From: Glandiceps talaboti
Lineage: Eukaryota > Hemichordata > Enteropneusta > Spengelidae
NCBI RefSeq assembly: GCF_964340395.1
Contig: NC_135570.1
Coordinates: 12,098,822-12,162,821, forward strand
Direction of reading: 5' to 3'
DNA length: 64,000 nucleotides
This document shows positions 13,001 through 26,200 of this stretch, piece after piece. The notes beneath the pieces are model-generated. The model had not been told where the DNA came from, ran no database searches, and saw nothing but the letters and a program-made list of their open reading frames with translations. The position numbers and the translations under genes were made by a program. Position 1 is the stretch's first letter; each line of letters begins with the position of its first letter.

Positions 13001-16000
13001 TATGAGTACTAGTATGCAATGATGTCATCTGTCTGGATATATGCAACGGTGTGATAGGTCTGGGTACTATGCAATGATGTCATCTGTCTGGATACATGCA
13101 ATGGTGTGATACGTTCTGGGTACTATGCAATGAATGTTATTAATCCATATACTATGCAGTAAGTATGGCTACATTGAATACCGTTACATTTCTGTACTTA
13201 CTACTGCTAGCAGCTCAGCCGTCACTTTGAAACTGGAGAATGCCAAACAAAAAACAGTGGCACTGTAATGTAAAACCATGGATAAAAAGATTATTACTCG
13301 GTCGTGATCGAGGGCAGCCTTACTTAATTTCACTGATTTAGGGTGTACAATAAAGTATATATGAATAAAAAAGTGTTGTCAAGGGCTTTTATTTCAACAG
13401 AAAACCACACCAACAGAAAAAAGTGAAAATAATTTCCAGGTGAAAATTTCGAATTTCACAGTATCATTTGATACACATATTCCTTTATATGACTTAAACG
13501 TTATGTGCATAATCATGCATAAATATTATGAAATTAGTTACTAATACACATATAAATCTTGTGTTTCTGACTCACCTGACAACTGGATACACAAGTAATT
13601 TACACAACGTTATGCCATAGTTAATTCCCTTATGGTGTAAATAAAGGTGCTTCTTCCTGAAAGCAATTTTAATACAAAATATAATACGTGTGAAAAAAGA
13701 GCAAATGGCACAGGCCAATGCGGTATAACTGACTATCAATACCTGTATTTAAATGCTGTCACTACTACACAAGAACCAATCATCCAACAATATGTTGCAA
13801 TAACTGAGTTAGAGAGACTTTTAAAGATAAAAAAGTTAAAATATTGTAAGGGATCAGACCACAGTTGCTATGGAATGTATTCCTTTTAAAACTCCATGTG
13901 CATTCCTATATACATAACCCATTCTCAAGCCAGAGTACTTATTTCGGCTGAAGCAACAAAATACCTCTCTGTGGTGTGTCTTTAGACAGTGCCGTAAAAT
14001 GGAGGAGGTGGTTTAATATGATGATAGATAATGCAACCCTGGGATCATCTACACTTAAATCATACTATAAACACCATAATTTTACAATTCTTGGATCATT
14101 TCCACCAAATATTACACAAATTTTCTGCTTGGATCAAGTTGTATTTATTTTGACCCCAAACCATATAAACTTAATTTGTTGACGTACAAGATCACTTTGC
14201 CACCAAATGTAAAATACCGAAATCCTCACTAACTACCATATTACTATGGCGATAGGCCTGGATCAGTGGTTTATGACTTCAAGCTTCTCAGACCAAGAAC
14301 AGCTTTTATTACCATGTTTGTATATATTGACTAATCTTGATTCAACTTGGGTTGGAATATACATCGAAGTGTCCTGAACTAATTGTGCAAGAATATACAC
14401 AACTGAATTCAAGTTAGAAAGTTAAGGTTACCCTTGGTTTATAGGGACTGATTTAGTTTATATTTATAACTTGCAATATGTATTTAATGAAGTGTGTTAT
14501 ACCCACGAATGTGAACAAGCTTATAATGTCAAACAAAGTTCATGAGCCAGCCTCTTTGTGTTCCCCGTTACCTTTTCCAGTGTCCTGATAGCCACATGAA
14601 GAGCTGACACATACTGGCACAGAATATTACACCACAGTTCAACTGTATGATGTAGTACTCTTTTCTGTCTGATTTCTGTCAAATTAAGAACAAAACTCAT
14701 TATAATTTATCATCTACAGGTACTTGACTATAGAATTTGTCATGTAATCTACATACTCTATACATGTGTACCAGTGATTACTTACACCAATGTATGCATA
14801 CTAGTGGTATTTTCACTGGCAGTGCAATACCGAAACGTTATTGGATACAGTATGCAAATGTATGCAAATGAGGGCACATACATTCCTTGTGCACAGAATA
14901 GCATGATCGTACTATAATTTTTATTTTAATTTGTTGTTTTGGATAAACAGAACCTCGATGTCTAGTGTCATAGCAGAACCTCAGAGGTACTGCACTTATG
15001 TTTGCAGAGTTTTCTGCCACACTTTCACCCGTTACATTTGTGAAAGTGTCAACAAAGAACGCTGCAAGCACTCATGCAAATACCCCAACTACACCACATT
15101 TGTACCCATGCATCATGGTGTTTGGTCATATTTGAATTCTTGAGTAATACTTTGTTAGTATTTGTAATGTAATCTATACACAATATATTTGGAAATGGCT
15201 GTAAAGTCTGTAACCATAATACTGGGTATTAAATATGTGTAACGTAAAAAAACACATCCATGGACATACAAGATCAGACAGAATAATTATATTAAAGGGG
15301 AACACCACTCCAGGAAATAAAGGAATTTTCATGAACTTTTGGTTCTGGAAAGTCATTTCATAAAATCTCCAACATTCAGAGAATCATCAAGTTGAAGTTG
15401 TCTCCCATTTGGGGAATCTTTGCTGTGGATCACATTGCCTCATGGGAGTCAGCAGAAATATTTATGCAGTGGTTGAACAATGAATATTCATGACTTTTTC
15501 ACTGAAGGTGATATGCTCTTAGGGGGTCATGAATATTCATTGTTCAACCACTGCATAAATATTTCTGCTGACTCCCATGAGGCAATGTGGCCAACAGCTA
15601 AAATTCCCAAATGGGGGCCAACTTCACTTGACGTTTTTTTGAACTTGCACATAGTGTGAGTGATGTACATTTAAACCATGAATTTCAAATGACTCTCCAG
15701 AAACCAAAGTTTATGAAAACGCCTGTATTTCCTGGGGTGGCATTCCATTTAATACAAACATTAAGTTAGCTACAAGTTCATCTTGATTACCATGCATTTT
15801 TCCGACCCCAATGTATGAAAATTTCCAACAGTTATTGTTAATATTGAAATCTAATGATTGTCAGATTTTGAGTTTTGAGTTGTGTAATATAAATAGCATG
15901 CAATGATACACTCATACCTCATTAAAATTAAATATCAGTATTCAGAATCTGTACAGACAGACAAGCAGAATGACAGATAGACAGTGACAGACAGACTTAG

Positions 16001-16038
16001 ACATACAGACAGACACACACACATATACACACATTCAT

Positions 16039-16134
<96 letters not shown>

Positions 16135-16484
16135 TACAAACAGGAAGGCAGGCAGGTTGCAAAAAGTGGTAGGTATATATCCCAATACATCCCAACTTTA
16201 ATAACAACCGGAAGTCTTTAGTTTCGTACAGTGATAACAAAGACTGATATTAAATATTACACCTTACATTACCATTCAGTGACTGTGTATTATTCATGCA
16301 GAGTACGGGTGCACTTGAAATGTAAATAATACTACATCCTCATTGAGATAATACAGGGATTATATTGGGGTATTAGGTACTACCTTGTCTGGAAGCAAAC
16401 TCTGTAAAGACAGAGGTAGCTCAGTACTGTTAGAAGCAGACTGTAAACATAACAACATAGGGCAGAAGCATTAGCAACATAAAT

Positions 16485-16564
<80 letters not shown>

Positions 16565-18472
16565 GCGTGCGCGCGTGCGTGCACACACACACACACACAC
16601 ACACTCATTCATATTCTGAATTTTTAAGACAAATGGAAACTACCAAAGATGTGTTCATTACTGCAGAATATCAAGTTGAATGACAAAATTCTCAAGAAAC
16701 CATACTTTGTACAACACACAATTTGCCATATATATGTTGTTCCCCACAGCTGCAGTGAGGACGCTATTCCCCACTTTCCCCACAGCCAAAGTGAGGGCGC
16801 TATTCCTCACTGCCAAGTTTGATCCTGAAATCCCCTGAATTAAGATATTATACTCACATCTAAGGCATACAGGTTGACAAGTCGGAATCCAAACGGCATC
16901 AAACCAATAAACAGCAGGCTCTATAACAGAAAAATAAATAAACATTAATCATCAAAACCACTAACTGGCATATAATTTTTAAGCGGTTATGATCAGAAAC
17001 ACAGAATAAAGTAAGTTATGACAAAACAATGATCTTGGTTATATCACCAATCTTACCAATTTGTTGAAGAAACTCATCAGTCTATGGACACGGAATATAT
17101 ACTATGGAGAAAGGAGAAAGAGAAATTAATTTAACGTCTGTTTATATAGTTAAGTCCACAGAACTTACTAGTTAGTTTTCATTAATTGTTGCCTTTTGAA
17201 AACAATGTTTTACTTCTATGTGACAAGGTGAGAAAAGAATTTGTGGCAACAAATAAATAATACAGAGTACTCATGATATACAGAAAATGACACTTGAATG
17301 GGTTCTCTATGTACATGTATATATAGTTTTTGAGTTATGCAGTAAATCTTGATGAACCATGACATCACACAACTAAACTATGACATTAATGACATCATAC
17401 ACTGAAGTAAACTATGACATCATACATAGAAGTATGACATCATACATTGAAGTATGACATCATACATTGAAGTATGACATCATACATTGAAGTAATCTAT
17501 GACATCATACATTGAAGTATGACATCATACATAGACGTATGACATCATACATTGAAGTAAACTATGACATCATACATTGAAGTATGACATCATACATAGA
17601 AGTATGACATCATACATTGAAGTCAACTATGACATCATACATTGAAGTAAACTGTGTGACATCATACAATTGTAAAATCATGAAAATCTTATAATACTGA
17701 CCTGAAAGATGGAATGATGTATGAACCACAGCATTCCTGTAGAGATAAAAGTCAATACAAGGTAAGACTAAAACAGTACTAGGTAAGAATTAACGCTATT
17801 ATTAGGATGATTGGACAATACAGATGGTTGTACATTTCATTAGCCTACAACCTTTACGAAATGTATCAAACACAAACAGTATTGTATCTGTTGTCATGGA
17901 AACAGGTTGATGATCTACAACCCGTATGTAACCTTATAAACATAGTAATTATGCCATATTATCTCTGTGATCTCATAGATGACGTTGATCTACAATGTTC
18001 ACGAAATGTAGTAAAAATAGAAACTGGTGACTATTTTCTCACCTACAGTCATAAATGTAGCTGCATAGACAAGTAGGAGAGAAGTTTGATGTAAAATAAC
18101 TGTTGACAGGGGTGACACAGAGGATCTTTCTTCAGCTGATGGAAACATACCAGTACTATAAAATAATATGTAAATATCAACATTACTAGAATAGTAATAA
18201 TTTGTATTTCGCCATGGAAACATACCAGTACTGTCAAACTATATGTCAATATCAACATCAATACACACATGTAGTCCCCAATACAACACACACACACACA
18301 CATACATGCATACACACACACATATACACATATACACATATACACATACATACATACATACATACATACATACATACATACATACATACATCATACATAC
18401 ATACATACATACATACATACATACATACATACATACATACATACATACATACATACATACATACATACATAC

Positions 18473-18503
<31 letters not shown>

Positions 18504-20194
18504 CATACATACATACATACATACATAAATACATAAATACATACATATATACATACATACATACATATAACATACATACATACATACATACATACATACA
18601 TACATACATACATACATACATACACACACACACATATAGACAGACAGACAGGCAGACAGACAGACACACAGAGACACAGACAGAGACGCACACATTGCAC
18701 ACACACACACACACTGCACACACACACTGCACACACACACCCACACCCACACACACACACACACACACACTGTGCACACACACAACCTTTAAAAAATCTA
18801 TAATTCGACTTTCAATTGGTATTTGAGACAAGTCCAAAAATAAAATGTGTCAACTCACCAGATGTCCAATATAATCAAAGTAGCCACTATTGAATACACA
18901 CCATCACTGAAAGCTGAAAAATATAGACATAACTGTATTATTTAATACATAATTTATAGATTTATAAAAAAGTATAGACAGACAGTATCATCTATACCTA
19001 ATACCACATGGAGTGTCCTTACCTTCAATTCTTCCTTTGTGAAGCTTTTCTCCGATTAATCTATGACACATATATTTGCAACAGTTGCCATGGTGATCAT
19101 CCTTGTTGGCTGGTACAGTGGTATGAGTAAAAAAAGAATGATGGTAAATTCAACAAAAATTGACAAGCATAGCATTTAAAAAAACACAAACATTAATATG
19201 TATTCATTGAGAGAGTATTGACAGAACCACTAGTGTAAGGAAACTCATTGTTTATAAAACATCCTCAAAATATTACTATAGCCAATGAAGATAGCATAAA
19301 ATACAACAAAAAAAAGACAAAAGTACTTATTTAATAGTTAAATAGATTTATAATGATTCACATCCAGAATTGTTTAGACAGAACTTGACAAATTTGTAAT
19401 AGAAAATGCAAGGCAAAACAGCTGGTCAATAATTTTCTGTCATGACTTACACATTTACTATTATACAACTAGTCAATAACTTTCCATATCATGACTGACA
19501 CTTTAAATGTGGACTTTGCAGGTTTGACTTTGTCAAATCTGACAAATACACAGCAGATTTGCCTTAAAAAATCACTGGTTACAGAAATTTTCAATGAACA
19601 TTACAAGCGATATGCTAATTCCACTGAAAAAATAAGATTCAAATGATAATTTTTTGTCTACTTACCTTGTAATTGTTTATATCCAGCACACACAAAGGCT
19701 GACAGAGTATTACTAAAAATCAACAAAATCAAAAACACCCAAGACTGCAAAGAAAACAAGACCAAATTTTCAATCAAGACACTGTATCTCAATAACGTAC
19801 AAATGGTAGAATTCTGACCTAGATACTTCATTATATTGTAAACACAGGTAGAACAGATGACGTTAAGACCCCATTTACATGATGGCGTTCTCAAATGAAA
19901 ACACAACATTTTATTATTTTATTGCATCTGGACCATCTACATGGAGACGACAAAAACACATATGGTAGAACTTACAGCATAAATGTGTACAAAACTGAAT
20001 CCACCAGCCATTACAATCAACATCATCTTGAATACCAGTGCTATGATTATACTTCCACGCAGAAATGGCTGTCGAGAAAAATTAGTAATAGTGATGTCAA
20101 CTGTCAGAACCAAACACAAAGCAAAATTGCTGTTTGTCTGTCTGTCTGTGTGTGTCCCTGTGCATGTGTGTGTCTGTCTGTATGTGTCTCTGTG

Positions 20195-20228
<34 letters not shown>

Positions 20229-20231
20229 GGA

Positions 20232-20298
<67 letters not shown>

Positions 20299-23200
20299 TG
20301 TGTGTGTGTGTGCGTGCATGTGCACGCATGTGTGTGTGTGCATGGCCCTGGCTAATCAACAGTCGTACATTTATCATGTGAGCAAGTTATTATTTATATA
20401 ATATTTTGAAATACTTACAAACTGACCGCTGTCAATAAGTTCTTCTTTCACCATCTTTGGTTTGCATAGTGCAAGTAAAACAATAAAAATCTGAAACAGA
20501 AACAGATCAAAAAATTTGTCATTGAACTAATTGGAAACAAAGATGATGGCTGACGTAAATTTATCTGAATTCTTTATATGTGCATAGGGACCAAGAAAAA
20601 GTCAATTTTACTAACTATGAATTGTACGGCTTCTCTATAAATATCTAGGCTATAGTAAGAAAAGTAAAACTTATCATCTTTACCACTTACCTCTATGACT
20701 GTGATAGTCAGAAGTGTACCACAGAACAGGAGGACAGCAAATTTGTCTTTCATGTGTTCAGTCAGGAGGGTCACCTAGAAAGTGGATAAAAAACAAGAAA
20801 CTAGTGAAACTCAAATTATCAATCTAATTCATCTGACCTATGAGAAATTATAAAATTATTGGCGTAAAGCAAGTTTTAGAAGTTCAAGACTTTCCTAGGC
20901 TTGTTAGAGCAATAAGAACATACCATAAAAGGGATTACAGGAACATTTTCTAAACTCACAGCTGTATAGTTGTTTGATTTTAGTTAAGATAGATTTATAA
21001 GCAGAGATTCTAAGAACAAGATGGCTAGTAGAGATGCCGTCTTTGCATTGTTGTCTCATTCTTGTTGATTTTTATAACAATTACTATTTTACAGTAACAA
21101 ATTTGAAGAATCTAGTATGGATTCATTTCTCTATCATTTACAATTTATGAAACAACCCCCCCTGAACACCCCCCCCCCCCACCCCCCAGCGCTTATAAAA
21201 TGCAGGAAATGTCACCGGCCTATTGCCTGTATGAGTGCTCGAGTACCAAGTATGCATTTTACAGCGAGGGTATGATATATGCACATCGGTTCAATATTAT
21301 AGTTTTACAGTGTTTACATGAGATAATCTGAAGACACTCTTTGTATTGGAAAAAATAAAATTGTAAAAGAAACTAGAAATCTTGGTGAAATTACAATAAA
21401 TGTGACTCATTAAAACCAGTTCACAGAAGCAAAACAAACATCTACAGTCTGCAAGATCGTGTGTGTTTTTTTGTGAACTTGGAGCATTTTTCTGCTTTTT
21501 TCTTGGTACGTGTATTCACTTTCTTTCTTTAAACTGAGTTAAAAAAAAAAGTCTGCAAGTTTTGACAACACATGGCACAAACATAACATTGTTGTAACAG
21601 TCATAAGCTCTGATTATTCTAATCTCTCTAATGTAACATTTTTATTTACTATCCAGTGAAGCCAGCTGACTGTAAAGAAAGTCTAGGTAAAAACTGGTGG
21701 GTGGTATCATGTGAGTTTTCAATAAGAGTTAAGACTAGCTAATACACTATATCACCACTTACACTGTACGGAATAAATGTCACAATCAAAAGTAATATCT
21801 GCAAGTAAAAACAGAACATAAGAGTCAGAAATGAAATCATTCACATCATATACAATTTACAGTGAACCTCTTGATGTGAAATCTATGCCAGGGTTGAACA
21901 AATTTGCCTGTGCATATCAGAGATACTGCACGTCAGATGGACACTTGGACCAATGTTTTTGCTAAGGTTGGGGAACCCAGTAACAGAAAGGGAGAAAGGT
22001 TTAAAAATGGCAGTTTCCCCATGAGTCTATGGTAATTTTGTTTAGGAACCCAGTTAAAATGAAATGGGAACTCTGGTAGATTTACCTTAATACCACCCTT
22101 AGCAAAAACAAAGTGGACACACAGAAACCAACATATCAAAGACTGCAGCTGTTAGAGGCTAAATACTGGGCCAAGATCAGCGGACAAAAATATAAATTTT
22201 CAAGGCCTGCATGTACGTTTAACTCCCTCTTTATTACACATGGTGTAACTACAGCTGTTCACGTCAGAAATGTCAAATGACAATTACGTATAGTGTACAA
22301 CAAATCAATTAAAAAACATAGTTAAATATATTCCAAATAAACACATTACAGGTAGTAATGACAAAACATCTATCAACTGAGTGATATAGTTACTCATTGT
22401 ACTAAACTTGTCTTTTGATCTTTAAAATCTATTTTTGAGGCCTGACATTTGAGACCTGTCACTTATCTCTATAGCAACATATACACATCATCCTTGTCAT
22501 TAACATTTAGTATTGACACTGAAAAGTATATGCACTTACCAGATTGATTAAAACTACCATATCACCAACATATTCTATGCACTGAAATATCCTGCAACAA
22601 TTCCAAAATACACAAATATTAATACACTGTTTTTGTGGTTACCATGGTAACTTATAGATACACATGCTATATACAAATGTTAATATATTGTTCCTGTGGT
22701 TACCATGGTAAGTTATATATACACATATGCTATATACAAATGTTAATATATTGTTCCTGTGGTTACCATGGTAAGTTATATATACACATATGCTATATAC
22801 AAATGTTAATATATTGTTCCTGTGGTTACCATGGTAAGTTATATATACACATATGCTATATACAAATGTTATACATTGTACTTGTTGTTACCATGGTGAT
22901 AGATACACATGCTATATACATATGGTAAACATTCGACATCTAAATAAAATCATTCTAAGTTTCTTTTAAAACAAAGGAAGCAGGAGTGATATAAAGGACA
23001 TGATGTAATAAAACCCTTGTGATTTTAGTATTTGCTTTTGCAATACAATATATATATATAATGAAGGGTATTTGTAATTATGAAAATATACAATTTCGAG
23101 ACTATTTGGTCATAAGCAAAATTTAAGAAAGTAAGTCTTCAGCTGTACTGTAACACATGTACTAATAAGTTCAGACATATAATAGGTAAGGTATTCCATT

Positions 23201-26200
23201 GGGTGCGTTGAAAGTGTCGCAAACAAACATCAACAATGAAATCAAGCATTTTGAAATAAAAAATAAAAGTAAAACTCTTACTCATGTGTGGAAAAAATAG
23301 CTGGAATGTTATTTAACTACTAATACTTTTAGCTTTCTGCTCAAAATTGCAATAAATTTTGCCATTAAAATAACATTTTACGCCCTTGATTATGCGATGA
23401 ACACCTTATAAACAGCAAAAAAATGACTTTGTCTCTGATCAAATCAGTAAACACTAAATAACTTACCAAACATGGCCTTCCTAGAAGGTATAAATGATAA
23501 GAAATAACTTACCAAACATGGCCTTCCCAGAAGGTATAAATGATAAGAAATAACTTACCAAACATGGCCTTCCCAGAAGGTATAAATGATAAGAAATAAC
23601 TTACCAAACATGGCCTTCCCAGAAGGTATAAATGATATGAAATAACTTACCAAACATGGCCTTCCCAGAACTGAGATATAAATGATAAGAAATAACTTAC
23701 CAAACATGGCCTTCCCAGAAGGTATAAATGATAAGAAATAACTTACCAAACATGGCCTTCCCAGAAGGTATAAATGATAAGAAATAACTTACCAAACATG
23801 GCCTTCCCAGAAGGTATAAATGATGAGAAATAACTTACCACACATGGCCTTCCCAGAAGGTATAAATGATAAGAAATAACTTACCAAACATGGCCTTCCC
23901 AGAAGGTATAAATGATGAGAAATAACTTACCAAACATGGCCTTCCCAGAAGGTATAAATGATGAGAAATAACTTACCAAACATGGCCTTCCCAGAAGGTA
24001 TAAATGATGAGAAATAACTTACCAAACATGGCCTTCCCAGAAGGTATAAATGATGAGAAATGATAAGATGTAAATAACAATCTTCACATAAATATCTTTC
24101 AATGTTTCCAGTAAATCCTACAAGGAAGAAAAAATACCACCAATGGCGTTGTAGCACAATTGTACAGTTTATGTGACAATTTTGTTGTTACCTTTGCAAA
24201 ATGCACCAAGGTCCATTATTTTACTGTTGCTATGTGTGATATCTTTAGTTGTTGGGTGACCATATTTCCTTTTTTTTCAATGTTTATCTAATTGCCTAAT
24301 TAACCCTGTTGTTATCTTTCATATACACAATCATTTGACTGTTGCTATAGGTGTGGTCTTGTTGCTAGGTATATGTGTGTTCACTTTTGGATGTTTATCC
24401 CCTTTGCCTAACCAAGAAATTTCTGATTGGCCTATCAGAGTATTGACCAATCAATCACAGAAACTTTTGACTGGCAAATGAGAGAAATATCTGATTAGGC
24501 CATCAAAGAAAAATGTGATTGGTCAACCAGAGAAACACCTGGTTGGTACATCAGAGAATAGTTGTTGTTATCACTAACATAAACTATGAATTCATTCTTA
24601 CCATGTCTGGATCTAACTTCTCTACTTCCTGTGTTAAAGGAATAACCTGATGACAGAGAACAAAATAAGACAAAATAAACAGTGGAAATATAGAATCTGT
24701 TTTGTATTAATTCATTTTATATTATAAGTACAATTCATATGCTTTGGATAAAATAAATTTTTACTGTTGTTGTTAATATTTGCATCCAGTTGTCCACCCA
24801 TGCTCGAAATACAACTCACAATTGTTTCACAATGTTTTGATTTAATTAGCACAGCTGCACAGCTATGTCTAACACTTTTCTTAATTCTGCCTGGACAATA
24901 CTTAGACTTGTCTCTGACTTAGTGACAAGGCCCCTTATGTCAACCACATTTCCATAGTGACAAGGCCCCTTATGTCACTCAGACTTGCCTTTGATCCAGT
25001 GAGAAGGCCCCTTATGTCTGTCACTCAAATTTGACTTTGACTCATAGTGACAAGGCCCCTTATATCACTCAAATTTGTCTTTGACTCAGTGACAAGGCCC
25101 CTTATGTCACTTCAAATTTGTCTTTGACGCATAGTGACAAGGCCCTTTATGTCACTCAAATTTTGCAACTCAGTTAATCTCAAAATATTTCCCAGTAAAG
25201 TAAGTACTACCCTGCAATATCTAAAGACTTCCTAAGAAATATCAAATTAATCTAATTAAGGTTGTGACCATCAATGTTCACTCAAGCAAGAATGTTTTTT
25301 AATGAATAAATTAATGATTCACCCTTCTTCATAAATCAATCAACTACGAGGTCACAGTGTCAATGTAATATTAGGTTTTACTTACGACCATATCTATTGC
25401 TATCCATGCAATATTCACACAATTACTAACTTCAATTTGTTGCATAATTTCTATAAATTGTTCAGGTTTAATTATTTCCTTTGTGGTTTGTATGAATAAT
25501 CAGTGCTGATTGCAATGCAGAGTTAGATTCTCTGGCATTTAGATGTGATTGATTGCCAGTCACTGTCGACATCGTAAAACATAATATCACTTACTGCACT
25601 TTACATAGTATAGTATTTCTAGACATATACAATCTCTGTCAGTTAATTCATACTCATTTCATGTTTATTTTTCAATTTTAGATTGAAATATTAATAAAGC
25701 TCTGTGAAAATTAGCCTTCTCATGTGTGATTTTGACTCATGACAATATACATTGATAGTGTGTGTGAAATTTTATAAAAAGATGCAAAAATAAATTGGAT
25801 ATCAACTGATGACATAATGTACTAAAAATAGTTTTTACTTTGGCTTAAAGTGCCCTTACGGATGACAAATGGGGTATTTATTTTTGGATTTTTAATTTTT
25901 ATGACAACTCTAGTATGTTTTCTAACTTGAAGTTTGCAACACTGAGTTACTCACTCAATAAATTACAAACAGTGCAAAAGTACATTTTCGGAAAATCTTG
26001 GCAACTTGGAAACTGTGTTGCCTGAAATATGGGGTCAAAGGTCATCCATGCATTCAAATATGGGTCTACCCGCTACAAGAGTCAAAAGTCTACATGAGTC
26101 AAAAAAGGGGGTCAAAACTGCTGTACATATGTGTATATACCCTTTACTAAGTGAGTACCTCCCTCCCTGGGGGATAGATGGATAATATGGGTTCATTTCC

